A stretch of 64,000 nt of DNA from Rhizobium acidisoli (GTDB lineage: Bacteria > Pseudomonadota > Alphaproteobacteria > Rhizobiales > Rhizobiaceae), in the NCBI RefSeq assembly GCF_002531755.2, contig NZ_CP034999.1, positions 372,001 through 436,000 on the forward strand. Direction: 5' to 3'. This document shows, in pieces, positions 51,585 through 61,065 of the stretch; the first letter of the stretch is position 1; every line of letters starts with the position of its first letter. The translations under genes were made by a program, and so were the position numbers. The notes below the pieces were generated by a model, which saw nothing but the letters and a program-made list of their open reading frames with translations, searched no databases and was not told where the DNA came from.

Positions 51585-52685
51585 ATGGTGAAGATAACGG
51601 CGGCTGTGGCCGTAAAACCGAAAGCTCCGCTTGAGTTTCGTGAACTTGAGCTGGCGGATCCCGAAGGCAATGAAATTCTCGTGCGGACGTTCGCCACGGG
51701 CATCTGCCATACCGATCTGTTGCTCCGTGATGGGATCTTTGGGCCTCCCGCCCCGGTCATACCGGGACATGAAGGTGTTGGCATCGTCGAGGCCATTGGA
51801 GCGGACGTCCAAGGTTTAAGGGTCGGCGATCACGTTGCGCTCAGCCAGAGTTCATGTGGCTTCTGCGGCGACTGCCGGCGCTCTCACCCGATGAACTGCC
51901 AGAACTACACCCAGTACAATCTGACGGGGCTTCGTCCGAACGGCAAGAAGGCCTTGCTCTGTGATGAAGTCGGCATCGGCAGCAACTTTGTCGGCCAGTC
52001 ATCCTTTGCGACCCACATCCTGGCGACCGAAAACAACGCCGCGCAGCTTCCCAGGGATTTCGACCCGACGAATGCGGCCCCGCTCGGTTGCGGCATGGCA
52101 ACGGGAGCAGGTACGGTTATCAACGCCATGAAGCCGGAGATCGGACAAACCATTGCCGTGTTCGGCGCGGGAGCAGTGGGCATGGCTGCGGTGATGGCCG
52201 CCAAGGTCCGGCGGTGCAGCAAGATCATTATCATCGACCTGAACGAGCAGCGTTTGGCGATGGCCAAGACGTTGGGCGCGACCCACGCCATCAACGGCCG
52301 GGACCCAGACGTCGTGGAGCAGATCCAGGCCTTGACGGGCGGCGGTGCCGATTTTGCGATCGACGCCGTGGGTATCATTCCCGTCATCCTGAACACGATC
52401 AAATGCACGCGGGCAGGGGGCCATGTCGTCCTCCTCGGTCTCGACGCGCTTGGCAAGGATATTCCAATTCCGCTGGACCTCATGGTCTTCAACCGGAAAA
52501 TTCAGGGTGCCATCCTCGGAGACCAGATTCCGCAGCTCTTCATTCCCCAACTGGTCGAACTAAACCAGGCCGGCCTGTTCCCGTTCCAGAAGCTGATCAC
52601 AAAGTATCCGTTCGAGAAAATCAACGAGGCCATCGCCGATGCCGAAGCTGGCCGCGTGATCAAGCCTGTCATCGTCTTCAACTAG
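51585..52685 (+). CDS. Zinc-dependent alcohol dehydrogenase, aryl-alcohol type (ADH-2)
   Basis: Medium-chain zinc alcohol dehydrogenase of 366 residues and same subfamily as ADH-1: GICHTDLLLRDG near 38, PGHEGVG near 62, the structural lobe CGFCGDCRRSHPMNC near 92-106, LGCGMATGAGTV near 172, and FGAGAVGMAAVMAAKVRRC near 196 with DLNEQR for NAD. All zinc ligands are present. The two enzymes may act on two alcohols or two stereoisomers in one pathway. Start 51585 has AGGAG; the frame opens at 51480 inside the permease gene. Cotranscribed with importer 4. Confidence 0.9.
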   Translation: MVKITAAVAVKPKAPLEFRELELADPEGNEILVRTFATGICHTDLLLRDGIFGPPAPVIPGHEGVGIVEAIGADVQGLRVGDHVALSQSSCGFCGDCRRSHPMNCQNYTQYNLTGLRPNGKKALLCDEVGIGSNFVGQSSFATHILATENNAAQLPRDFDPTNAAPLGCGMATGAGTVINAMKPEIGQTIAVFGAGAVGMAAVMAAKVRRCSKIIIIDLNEQRLAMAKTLGATHAINGRDPDVVEQIQALTGGGADFAIDAVGIIPVILNTIKCTRAGGHVVLLGLDALGKDIPIPLDLMVFNRKIQGAILGDQIPQLFIPQLVELNQAGLFPFQKLITKYPFEKINEAIADAEAGRVIKPVIVFN

Positions 52686-52696
52686 GAGCTTCCAAC

Positions 52697-53008
52697 ATGC
52701 CATCGAGCAAGTCCGACGAACAGCATCTCATTGTCGAGTTTAAAACATCGACGCGTAACCGGGATCGTGTCAACACACTTCTCCAGGAGTTTGTCGGCCC
52801 TGCCCGCGAGGAAGAGGGCTGCCTTTACTACAATCTCTACCAGCGCTCCGACGAGCCGAATACGTTCTTCATTCTCGATGGTTGGGCGAACGAGGAGGCA
52901 GCCGCGCGTCACGGAGAATCTGCGAACGTCAAGCGTGTTCTCGAACCATTGCTTCCGTTGCTGGTAAGCCCACCTTCCATCATCGTGAGCAGTCGTATCA
53001 GCGACTGA
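52697..53008 (+). CDS. Antibiotic biosynthesis monooxygenase (ABM) domain protein
   Basis: Small dimeric alpha-beta barrel protein of 103 residues: HLIVEFKTSTRNRDRVNTLLQEFVGPAREEEGCLYYNLYQRSDEPNTFFILDGWANEEAAARHGES is the complete ABM domain with the E-GCL-Y and W-x-x-x-EA-x-x-x-H features. Relatives are quinol or heme-independent monooxygenases or LsrG-like isomerases of phosphorylated tetronic compounds. ATG 52697 has TAGGAG upstream and lies 11 bases after the ADH-2 stop. It acts in the cytoplasm; no substrate can be set. Confidence 0.85.
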   Translation: MPSSKSDEQHLIVEFKTSTRNRDRVNTLLQEFVGPAREEEGCLYYNLYQRSDEPNTFFILDGWANEEAAARHGESANVKRVLEPLLPLLVSPPSIIVSSRISD

Positions 53009-53080
53009 GCTTGTGATCGTGCAACACCGAAAGACGCGCTCGATCCGAGGCGGTTTTTCAAAGGCTCGCGGGAGGACGAA

Positions 53081-54343
53081 ATGGAGCATCGAGTTGTCAT
53101 CGTGGGAGGCGGTTTCGCCGGCCTCCAATTGGCCAAGGATCTCAAATGTCCAAACCTCTCGATCACGATCATCGACAGACGCAATCATCACCTGTTCCAG
53201 CCGCTGCTTTATCAGGTCGCCACGACCGTCCTGGCGACCTCCGAGATTGCCTGGCCCATTCGCGCAGTATTCCGTGGAAGGAAAGATGTCACGACGCTTC
53301 TTGGCGAGGTCGTGGGCGTCGATGTCGAGAAGCGGTCCGTCTCGCTCAAGGGCGGTCATGCCATTCCCTACGATACCCTTGTTCTCGCAACGGGGGCCCG
53401 TCACGCGTATTTCGGCCGGGATGAATGGGAGCCCTTCGCGCCCGGGCTGAAGGCCTTGGAAGACGCCACCACCATCCGCCGCCGCCTTCTCCTGGCGTTC
53501 GAAAAGGCGGAGCTGGAAACCGATCCCCATGCACGCGCGGCAATGCTGACCTTCTCGATAATCGGTGCGGGGCCGACAGGTGTCGAAATGGCCGGGATCA
53601 TCGCTGAATTGGCTCAAAGGACGCTTGTCGAGGAATTCAGAAACATCGATACGACTTCGGCGCGCATTCTTCTTGTAGAGGCAGGGCCGCGTGTTCTGCC
53701 TGTTTTCCACGAGGCGTTATCGCAATACGCCGAGCGGTCCCTTGCGTCGATGGGCGTCGAGGTTCGCACAGGACGGCCGGTAACCGACTGCACCGAGGAA
53801 GGTATATCGATCGGGGACGAGTTCGTCCCGAGCCGAACGGTCATATGGGCGGCGGGCGTGCAGGCATCCAAGGCCGCCGTGTGGGTCGGGGCGGAGACAG
53901 ATCGAGCAGGGCGGGCTATTGTGCAGCCCGACCTCACGGTCTCAGAACAGCCGGAGATCTTCGTTGTCGGCGATACAGCTTGCGTCAAGACCGATGAGGG
54001 ATCGCAGGTTCCTGGTATCGCGCCTGCTGCAAAGCAGCAGGGAAAATACGTCGCCCAAGTGATCAAGGCCCGCCTTAAGCAGCGCTCAGCGCCGCCTCCC
54101 TTCAAGTACAGGCATCTTGGTAATCTTGCCACCATAGGGCCAAGCTCCGCGGTGATCGATTTCGGCAGGCTTCGGCTCAAGGGCTCCATCGCCTGGTGGA
54201 TCTGGGGCTTTGCACACATCTACTTTTTGATCGGAACACGGAGCCGAATGGCGGTCGCGCTGAGCTGGCTTTGGGCATTTACCTCCGGACATCACTCTGC
54301 CCGCCTTATTACCCAGAAGGAGACGCTGAAGGGCGAGGTCTAG
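53081..54343 (+). CDS. Type II NADH dehydrogenase-like flavoprotein
   Basis: FAD/NAD(P) oxidoreductase of 420 residues. VVIVGGGFAGLQLAKDL near 5 is the FAD Rossmann motif; NHHLFQPLLYQVAT near 37 and LVLATGARHAYFG near 101 are typical of NDH-2; the NADH Rossmann motif is FSIIGAGPTGVEMAGIIAEL near 153; IFVVGDTA near 292 and the hydrophobic C-terminal segment (WWIWGFAHIYFLIGTRSRMAVALSWLWAF) would anchor it to the inner membrane. It passes electrons to quinone without proton pumping. Downstream of two alcohol dehydrogenases and an aldehyde dehydrogenase, it could drain their NADH. It is 72 bases after the ABM gene. Confidence 0.9.
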   Translation: MEHRVVIVGGGFAGLQLAKDLKCPNLSITIIDRRNHHLFQPLLYQVATTVLATSEIAWPIRAVFRGRKDVTTLLGEVVGVDVEKRSVSLKGGHAIPYDTLVLATGARHAYFGRDEWEPFAPGLKALEDATTIRRRLLLAFEKAELETDPHARAAMLTFSIIGAGPTGVEMAGIIAELAQRTLVEEFRNIDTTSARILLVEAGPRVLPVFHEALSQYAERSLASMGVEVRTGRPVTDCTEEGISIGDEFVPSRTVIWAAGVQASKAAVWVGAETDRAGRAIVQPDLTVSEQPEIFVVGDTACVKTDEGSQVPGIAPAAKQQGKYVAQVIKARLKQRSAPPPFKYRHLGNLATIGPSSAVIDFGRLRLKGSIAWWIWGFAHIYFLIGTRSRMAVALSWLWAFTSGHHSARLITQKETLKGEV

Positions 54344-54439
54344 CAGGGATTCATCAGTGACCTGGCGGACGCACGCCACGCATTCGTGGGTATTGCGCGG
54401 AAAGACCTTGTCAACTGCAGCTTATTGAAGGAACGACAC

Positions 54440-54625
54440 ATGAGCGAGTTTTTGAAAGACAGCATTATCGTTCCACCGACCTCGACCGTGGAACGCGACA
54501 ATGGCGAGTGCCTATCTGAGGGCCAGTCTGCAATAGACGTTGACGCGCTCGACGATGCTGCGCGTGCAAGCGTTGAGGGCCAAACGAATGCCGTACGCGT
54601 CAGAGAGCCGCGTGTGAAAGCGTAG
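54440..54625 (+). CDS. Possible small acidic protein, 61 residues
   Basis: MSEFLKDSIIVPPTSTVERD and the following polar, acidic segment are preceded by a plausible AAGGAACG ribosome site. No hydrophobic segment and no family recognised. The size and lack of a partner leave it doubtful. The rest of 54344-54835 holds no other supported gene. Confidence 0.3.
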   Translation: MSEFLKDSIIVPPTSTVERDNGECLSEGQSAIDVDALDDAARASVEGQTNAVRVREPRVKA

Positions 54626-54835
54626 AACTTTCCGGAAAGATGCCGTTCCCCAGAGACATCCATGGGCTGTTCCATGGAAGGTCCAACTGTGGCACGGCCA
54701 GACTAAACCGACGCGCGCGCCAAAGACCTCGTGAAGCCGGACGTCGAAAAAGCCGACGGATCCGTCGATCATCCTTCCATGTCCTCGTGGCTGCTTGGGG
54801 TCGGAGAGGCGGGAGACAACGTGATTTGGAGATAG

Positions 54836-55669
54836 ATGTGTGGTTTCCCTGTTGAGATACGAACGAGTTGCTGGATCTCACGATTTCACACATGGACCGT
54901 TTTCCGCGTGAAACCAGGATCTAAGACTCACAACGCTTGCCGGACGCCGCCGACGGAAGGGTTTATCGAAGGAGGACAGACCGCTGCCGGCTCTCATGCA
55001 AGCAAAGTATGCGTGTTGGTGGGCGCGTCAAACCCGGTCGGTTTCTGTCTTGCGCAGTCTTTTCTCGAAACTGGCTACCGTGTCGCCGTAGGCGACCTCG
55101 ACCCTTCAGACTTCAGTTCATTAACCGCAGTCTCGGGGGCGAATTTGTTTCCGGTTAAGGTCAATTTGAATAGGGACGTGTATGTCAATTCAATGGTCGA
55201 TCAGGTCTACCTACGCTGGAGCCGGGTCGATATTCTGGTGAACATAGCCTTCCGTCGCCGTGAATGCGCCGATCCGCTTTCCGCTGCGGATCTTGGGCTT
55301 GATGCCGTCTCCAATCTGATAAGGGTGACAAGTGCTTTCGGCTCCCGCCTCCAGGGAGAGGAACTCGCTGTTGTGAATATCGCGTGGTTTGACGAGCAGT
55401 CGCTGCTAGAGGCCGACCGCGAAGCTGTGCTCCAAGCGGCCTTGCGAACTATGACGAGTGCGATGGCGAAGAAGTATTTCGACTCGGGGCTTCGGATAAA
55501 CGCTGTTCATACCAGACATGCGGTTTCTACATCTTACGTTCAAAGTGAGACGCTTAGGACACTTGTTCAAGCTGTCCAATTCCTCGCAAATCCAGAACTG
55601 TCTGGAAAGCTCACGGGGAACGTCCTGCACATCGACCTGAAACCTGACGATAGTCCTTTCCGAGGATAA
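54836..55669 (+). CDS. Degenerate SDR-like protein
   Basis: About 277 residues with a Rossmann-like core: VLVGASNPVGFCLAQSFLETGYRVAVGDLD near 58-90 corresponds to the SDR dinucleotide segment, but TG-x-x-x-G-I-G is changed to GASNPVG. VDILVNIAFRRREC near 135 replaces the NNAG motif, and the expected Tyr-x-x-x-Lys is absent (REAVLQAALRTMTSAMAKKYF instead). The tail FLANPELSGKLTGNVLHID is SDR-like. It is probably not an active classical SDR. The N-terminal 50 residues are unrelated. ATG 54836 has GGAG upstream; a later start near residue 50 is possible. It lies between the respiratory flavoprotein and the chemoreceptor; role unknown. Confidence 0.6.
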   Translation: MCGFPVEIRTSCWISRFHTWTVFRVKPGSKTHNACRTPPTEGFIEGGQTAAGSHASKVCVLVGASNPVGFCLAQSFLETGYRVAVGDLDPSDFSSLTAVSGANLFPVKVNLNRDVYVNSMVDQVYLRWSRVDILVNIAFRRRECADPLSAADLGLDAVSNLIRVTSAFGSRLQGEELAVVNIAWFDEQSLLEADREAVLQAALRTMTSAMAKKYFDSGLRINAVHTRHAVSTSYVQSETLRTLVQAVQFLANPELSGKLTGNVLHIDLKPDDSPFRG

Positions 55670-55852
55670 TTCGCGAAGAAATTAACTTGTAATTAAGGTT
55701 GATAGTTTGAGCGTCAATTCGACGCGGAAATCCTAATAAGATGTAAATAACTTTGCTTTTCCGCATTCGGACATTCTTCCTCTTCGTTTAGGTCGAATAA
55801 CTAAAACTTCAGAAATGGGTGGCAGTGCCCGCTTTAGTCATCTGGAGGTTTT

Positions 55853-58369
55853 ATGTTCGTCGATCGCTTGCTATCCGCTTTCAGCATCAGAGCGAAAGTC
55901 TTATTAGTACTGGTGCCGCTTGTCATGATACTGGCGGCCGTCGGTGTCGTGAGCCTACAGGCGACCGGATTGCTGCAATCTCGCCTTCGGCTATCGAGCG
56001 AAGTTCTCGAGACTTTGAGCGGATTTCGGGACGTCTCTGAGAGCATGAACCGGTTTTTGGCGCAGAGTTCTACGGATAACCGTGATGAGGCCCTGGCAAG
56101 TCTAAGGGGGCAGAGCGCCACGATGCTGTCGCTTCAGGAAGTCGCCACTGACGTTGGTAGTGACACTCGTGCTCTTGAAAGCAGTGAGTCCGCGATGTCC
56201 GCGATTTCTGACAGCATGGACCGCATGTGGTCCCTGCACAACGATGAGCTGTCCATTCGTCGTGACGTTGCCGCGAGCTTGACCGAGATCAAGCAGGTCG
56301 CGGCCGACCTGAAGCTGGCCGCGGTTAAAGCCCGTGCGCAGGTCCGCAACCAGGAAAACTCTGGCAAAACGATGCTCAGAGAGGCTACCCGCTCAATCGA
56401 CACGGCGGCAATTATGCAGCGGTTGTCGGAAAATTTGGTGAATCTGCCGGCCAGCGCGATGCAAACCCCCGAGGCACAGCAACAGGCGCTCATGATCAAA
56501 AAGGCGATGAAAACCGTCAAGCGCGTCGTTGCAACGGGCGATGGTGGACAAGCAGTCGCAAACTTGGAACAGGCAATCTCCAGCGTCGTCGCCAATTCCG
56601 GGCTGGATAGCGCTTTCCTTCACAGCCTTGGGATCGACCTTAGTGCGTTTGCCCCGCGACTGCGAGATGACGCCATACAGCACATGATCGAGGGAACCCA
56701 CGCAGTTCGAGCCTTGGATAAGCCATTGGCGGAATCGGAGACGCTCGTTGCGGCAGTGGCATCGGTAGGCCAGGATGCCGATTCGATAGAGATTGAGATA
56801 AACAACCTGTTGCGGGCGGCCAGCACTGAAAACCAGGAGCGACTCGTTGAGCAACTTACGAAACTGACGCGTGACACCGTAGCGGTTGGAGGCGTAGCCG
56901 GTTCATTGCCAGACTTCCCCAAAATGGAGGAGACCCTCTACTTACAGGGGGATGCCATCGAACAGAATACCGAGAAGTTGGTCAAGATCGCGGAAGGGCG
57001 GCAGGCGCAATACGCAGAGGCGGATAAAACCGTCCAGTCGATATGGAAAAATCTCGTGTCGTTCGCGTCGACTCAGGAACATGACGCTCACCGGGAAAGT
57101 GATTTCGCCCGACTATTGTCCGCAGCTGCTACCGTCTCCGGTGTTTTGGTCGCCCTCTTAGCCGGAGCCGGCCTGATGGTGACATTGCGCGCTCCAATCG
57201 AACGGATCGCAAGGCGCATGCAGGGGCTAGCAACCGGTGATCTTCAATCAGACATCGTTGGCTGCCAGCGGAAAGACGAAATTGGCGATATGGCTCGCGC
57301 GCTTGAAGTTTTTCGCGGAAATGCGGTCTCGAAGCTCGAGGTTGAAGCGCGTGCGCAAGACGACCGTAAAACGGCTGATCAGGAGCGGACGGATCGTGAG
57401 TTTGAACGTGCTCAGCTTGAGAAAGAAGTGTCCAGCGCTGTACAAACACTCGGGGAGGCACTCTCTAGATTGGCGCGAGGAGACATCTCGCAGACCATCG
57501 ACCGCCACTTCCATCCCAATCTCGAGCAACTGCGGCGTGACTTCAACCACTCACTGTCCGTCCTCAGAGATACCGTGTCCCATATCGACGAAAACACCCA
57601 ACAAATCAAATGGGGAACCGACGAACTTTTCAAAGCCTCTGATGATTTGTCACGCCGGACTGAACGACAAGCTGCTTCTCTCGAAGAAACCGCAGCAGCC
57701 GTTGAGCAGGTGACTGCGACGGTGAGGAACTCCTCGGAGAATGCCTGTGAGACACAAGCGTTTGTTTCTGCAGTCAAGGAACATGCAGAGGGCGCGGCTA
57801 TCATTGTAACTGATGCTATAAGCGCCATGGCACGAATTCAGGATGCATCTTACAAGATCGGTCAGATCATAGGATTGATCGACACGATTGCATTCCAGAC
57901 GAACTTGCTTGCGCTGAATGCCGGCGTTGAAGCAGCTCGTGCCGGCGATGCTGGAAAAGGCTTCGCGGTTGTGGCACAAGAAGTCCGCGAGCTTGCCCAA
58001 AGGTCGTCAGCCGCAGCGCTCGAGATCCGGCAGTTGATTTCAGAATCTTCGTCAGAGGTGGCCGTCGGTTCGGATTACGTCGGCAAGACCGGGGAGGCTC
58101 TGCACAGTATAGCGGCATCAATCGTGCAGATTTCTGATCGCATCGACCAGATTGTGAGTTCCAGCCGCGAACAAGCGACTTCGCTGGCTGAGATCAATAA
58201 CAACGTAAATGTTCTTGATCAGGGGACGCAACAGAATGCAGCCATGGCTGAGCAGACGAACGCTGCAACGAAGACGCTTTCTGATCAGACTGTCGAACTC
58301 AGCGAACGGCTTGCTGGGTTCAAGTTAACAGATGATAGGCCGGCTCATCGGGTAAGTGTCGCTGCATAA
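55853..58369 (+). CDS. Methyl-accepting chemotaxis protein
   Basis: Chemoreceptor of 838 residues. TM1 at 12-38 ([20 protein letters not shown]), a large all-helical periplasmic domain (about 40-420), TM2 near 423-443 ([23 protein letters not shown]), two HAMP-like segments ([21 protein letters not shown] and [14 protein letters not shown]) and the signalling domain with the hairpin tip [44 protein letters not shown] near 675-720, which binds CheA/CheW. No C-terminal CheR pentapeptide. The periplasmic domain is longer than usual, allowing a binding-protein-mediated input. The next gene is an orphan binding protein, making ligand presentation by that protein a credible model. Confidence 0.92.
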   Translation: MFVDRLLSAFSIRAKVLLVLVPLVMILAAVGVVSLQATGLLQSRLRLSSEVLETLSGFRDVSESMNRFLAQSSTDNRDEALASLRGQSATMLSLQEVATDVGSDTRALESSESAMSAISDSMDRMWSLHNDELSIRRDVAASLTEIKQVAADLKLAAVKARAQVRNQENSGKTMLREATRSIDTAAIMQRLSENLVNLPASAMQTPEAQQQALMIKKAMKTVKRVVATGDGGQAVANLEQAISSVVANSGLDSAFLHSLGIDLSAFAPRLRDDAIQHMIEGTHAVRALDKPLAESETLVAAVASVGQDADSIEIEINNLLRAASTENQERLVEQLTKLTRDTVAVGGVAGSLPDFPKMEETLYLQGDAIEQNTEKLVKIAEGRQAQYAEADKTVQSIWKNLVSFASTQEHDAHRESDFARLLSAAATVSGVLVALLAGAGLMVTLRAPIERIARRMQGLATGDLQSDIVGCQRKDEIGDMARALEVFRGNAVSKLEVEARAQDDRKTADQERTDREFERAQLEKEVSSAVQTLGEALSRLARGDISQTIDRHFHPNLEQLRRDFNHSLSVLRDTVSHIDENTQQIKWGTDELFKASDDLSRRTERQAASLEETAAAVEQVTATVRNSSENACETQAFVSAVKEHAEGAAIIVTDAISAMARIQDASYKIGQIIGLIDTIAFQTNLLALNAGVEAARAGDAGKGFAVVAQEVRELAQRSSAAALEIRQLISESSSEVAVGSDYVGKTGEALHSIAASIVQISDRIDQIVSSSREQATSLAEINNNVNVLDQGTQQNAAMAEQTNAATKTLSDQTVELSERLAGFKLTDDRPAHRVSVAA

Positions 58370-58589
58370 GGCAGCCGTAGTTAGATTAGAAGCATTCCGA
58401 TGGCGGGCCATGCGGCCATCCAATCGAATGAAGGTTACATAACCGAGCGCACGATTTTGCTTCGATGCGCCGGTCTCTCTCCTGGTAGCTCTTTGTCGCT
58501 CTCCGTCGCGCAGGATTCAGCACGGCCCGGGTCAACCTAAAGACAAAGAAACTATCTTCCAGTGTTCAGACTTTGAAAGGTGTCTATCC

Positions 58590-59759
58590 GTGTGCGTACG
58601 TGAGTTGATTATTGGATTTTTTCTCGCCGCAACGCTGGCCATGCCGCTGACGGTGAAGGCTGGTGGACTTAGTGAACTGCCACGGGAAGAGCGGAAGACC
58701 TACGAGTTATTGGACCCGCGGTTGCCCACGGGAGAATCTGTATTTCGAAATTTCAGAGCAAAGCGAGCGCCACCGTGGAAAATTGGTTACGCCTCGAGCT
58801 ACGCTGATAACACATGGCGTGCGAACGTCCTTGATGAGTTTACAAATGAGCTTCTGCCGACTTTTAAGAAGGCTGGGCTGGTATCCGAGCTCGTCGTTAC
58901 ACAGTCCAATCTCGATGATAACGCCCAGATCAGCCAAATGCGGCAGATGGTAGATGATGGTGTCGACGCCATAATCATATGCTGCTCTAATCTTACAGCG
59001 CTCAACCCGACAATAGAGTACGCCTATTCGAAAGGCGTGCCTGTTATCTCATACTCCGGTTATGTGACCTCGCCGTTCGCAATCAATGCGACAGAGAATA
59101 ACATGCAAGGCGGTTTTGAGGCGTCAAAGTGGTTGGCTGAAGAGATCGAAGGCAGCGGCAATGTGTTGCTTGTGTCCGGAATCACTGGCTTCGCCTCCTC
59201 AGACAGCTTCCAGGTCGGCGCCACAAAAGCCTTGGAGTACTATCCCGAGATCAACGTCGTCGGACAGGTTGACGGGAAATGGACAGACAGCGTCGCCCAA
59301 TCAGAAGTGCAGAAATTTCTCGCCGCTAACCCTGGCCGAATTGACGGTATTATTGTTCAGTCGGGAGCTGAGTCTGGTGTGATCAACGCCGTCCGCCAGT
59401 CCGGGCGCGAGATAGTGCCGATCGTGCTTGGCGGAGAGGCTTCGGCATCATGCTACTGGCGTAAGAATCCTGAATTTGTGAGCAGGAGCTTTCACTTCTG
59501 GCCGCCGCGCTCCGAGGCTCGTTTCGTATGGGACGTGATGATGCGTACTCTGGAGGGCCAAGGTCCGAAGATACAGTCCATTCTGCGACCGGCAATTCCT
59601 TACACGATCGATGATGTAAAAGCGGATTTGCCAGCCGATTGCGATCCCAATAGTGAAGACTGGCTCGAGCCGAAGGATGCAGCTTGGTGGACTGCTGCCG
59701 CTGCCGCTAAATATTTCGACAATCCAGCAGATCCGCTTTCTTGGAGGCCAACAAACTGA
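58590..59759 (+). CDS. Orphan periplasmic binding protein, paralogue of importer 3
   Basis: Solute-binding protein of 389 residues with a Sec signal (ELIIGFFLAATLAMPLTVKA). It matches the importer 3 protein at 38052 throughout: WKIGYASSYADNTWRANVLD, MRQMVDDGVDAIIICCSNLT, SGITGFASSDSF, GGEASASCYWRKNPEF, HFWPPRSEARFVWDVMMRTL. No ATPase or permease gene lies nearby, but a chemoreceptor gene directly precedes it. The simplest reading is a binding protein that reports importer 3's ligand to the chemoreceptor. Codon use looks somewhat more AT-rich than the importer 3 copy, so it may have been acquired separately. GTG at 58590 is the start, preceded by GAAAGGTG. Confidence 0.85.
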   Translation: MCVRELIIGFFLAATLAMPLTVKAGGLSELPREERKTYELLDPRLPTGESVFRNFRAKRAPPWKIGYASSYADNTWRANVLDEFTNELLPTFKKAGLVSELVVTQSNLDDNAQISQMRQMVDDGVDAIIICCSNLTALNPTIEYAYSKGVPVISYSGYVTSPFAINATENNMQGGFEASKWLAEEIEGSGNVLLVSGITGFASSDSFQVGATKALEYYPEINVVGQVDGKWTDSVAQSEVQKFLAANPGRIDGIIVQSGAESGVINAVRQSGREIVPIVLGGEASASCYWRKNPEFVSRSFHFWPPRSEARFVWDVMMRTLEGQGPKIQSILRPAIPYTIDDVKADLPADCDPNSEDWLEPKDAAWWTAAAAAKYFDNPADPLSWRPTN

Positions 59760-59790
59760 TCTTGTACGCTGTATAGGCGGCGAAAAGCTA

Positions 59791-59812
59791 CCCCGCCCGG
59801 CCTGGGGCGGGG
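59791..59812 (+). terminator. Hairpin after the orphan binding-protein gene
   Basis: Stem CCCCGCCC / GGGCGGGG (8 base pairs, 6-base loop), 31 bases after the stop codon, with only TTG following. It probably terminates the chemoreceptor-binding-protein transcript. Confidence 0.55.
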
Positions 59813-59882
59813 TTGACGACATGAGGGGATGCCGCTGGTCGCGTCAGCAGGAATTCTAAAAACGATCCGGTTCCGATGGAAC

Positions 59883-59958
59883 GTAAGCGCGAATTTCTGC
59901 GCACCTTCTGAAGCGCAGTGCTCTCAGGCATGAAGTGTCCACCAAAATAGGTGGACAC
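59883..59958 (+). mobile_element. Left end of an IS66-family element
   Basis: GTAAGCGCGAATTTCTGCGC at 59883 has the GTAAGCG start typical of IS66-family terminal inverted repeats. A perfect stem GTGTCCACC / GGTGGACAC (59935-59943 and 59950-59958) lies just before the tnpA start and may act on its expression. The element is cut off near 60170. Confidence 0.6.
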
Positions 59959-59964
59959 CAAATC

Positions 59965-60172
59965 ATGGATGAAGATGCTCCTAAACTGCAGGTGCGGCTT
60001 GTTGGTCGCGACGGCCGCCGTCGATATGACCCTGCCTCGCGAGATCAGCTTGTCGCAGCGTGTTTAGAGCCCGGCGTTTCGGTCTCTCAACTGGCGCGGG
60101 AACACGGCGTGAATGCTAATCTCGTACGCAAGTGGATGAAGAAGACCGGGCTCTGCACGGCGACGCGGACGG
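59965..60172 (+). pseudogene. IS66-family accessory protein TnpA, truncated
   Basis: MDEDAPKLQVRLVGRDGRRR followed by YDPASRDQLVAACLEPGVSV and SQLAREHGVNANLVRKWMKK is the helix-turn-helix TnpA of IS66-family elements. The coding matches for about 65 residues and then joins the traG fragment, so the C-terminus is lost. The open frame runs on to 60594 as unrelated sequence. Confidence 0.8.
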
Positions 60173-60991
60173 ATGAAACTATTACTAGCCGAAAAATTGT
60201 TTCCCGAGACCGGCGGCGTCGTCATCGGCGAGCGCTATCGCGTCGACCGCGACAGCACTGCATCCCAGCCGTTTCGCGCCGGCAGTGCCGAGACCTGGGG
60301 AGCAGGTGGCAAGTCGCCGCTGCTTTGCTTCGACGGCTCGTCTCATGGCATCGTTTTCGCCGGATCGGGCGGCTTCAAGACGACGTCAGTCACGATTCCG
60401 ACGGCGCTGACATGGGGCGCTGCGCTCGTCGTCCTCGATCCGTCGAACGAGGTCGCGCCAATTGTGTCGAAACACCGTGGCAACGCCAACCGCGACATCT
60501 TCGTCCTCGATCCGAAAACGCGCTCTCGACTGGATCGGCCGCTTCGGCGAAACGAAGGAGGAGGATATTGCCTCCGTCGCATCGTGGATTATAAGCGACA
60601 GCGGTGGCGCCCGTGGGGTTCGCGACGACTTCTTCCGCGCCTCGGCCTTGCAATTGCTCACCGCGCTGATTGCCGACGTTTGCCTCTCCGGCCACACGAC
60701 GGAAAGCGACCAGACGCTCCGGCAGGTACGCAAAACTTGTCCGAAGCCGAACCCAAACTGCGAAAGCGGTTGCAGGAAATCTACGACGATTCAAGTTCAG
60801 ATTTCGTGAAGGAAAATGTCGCGGCCTTCGTCAACATGACACCGGAAACCTTCTCGGGCGTCTATGCCAACGCGGTCAAGGAAACCCACTGGCTATCCTA
60901 CCCGAACTACGCCGCCTTGGTGTCGGAAACGAGTTTTACGACGGGTGATCTTGCAGACGGAAAAACGGACGTTGACCTGAACCTGATCTGA
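60173..60991 (+). pseudogene. traG: Conjugative coupling protein TraG, frameshifted fragment
   Basis: VirD4/TraG-type coupling ATPase that links the relaxosome to the type IV channel. This copy begins at KLLLAEKLFPETGGVVIGER, so the membrane-spanning N-terminus is gone. It retains Walker A-like GIVFAGSGGFKTTSVTIPT and ALVVLDPSNEVAP. Near 60515 the coding switches frame (ALDWIGRFGETKEEDIASVA, DDFFRASALQLLTALIADVC) and switches back near 60730 (LRKRLQEIYDDSSSDFVKEN, AYANAVKETHWLSY-like). It ends at 60988, where an IS3-type element begins. It has two frameshifts and lacks both ends, so it is non-functional, but it shows plasmid ancestry of the region. Confidence 0.82.
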
Positions 60992-61065
60992 ACCCTTCAA
61001 ACTGGACCAATTTTGGTTAGAGTTTTCCGGTGCATTTTCCTGGCTGGGAAAGGGACCAGAAGACG

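Noticed and set aside
60462..60809. Separate gene within the traG region
   Set aside because: Its middle matches TraG coding in a shifted frame, so it is part of the frameshifted traG fragment and not an independent gene.
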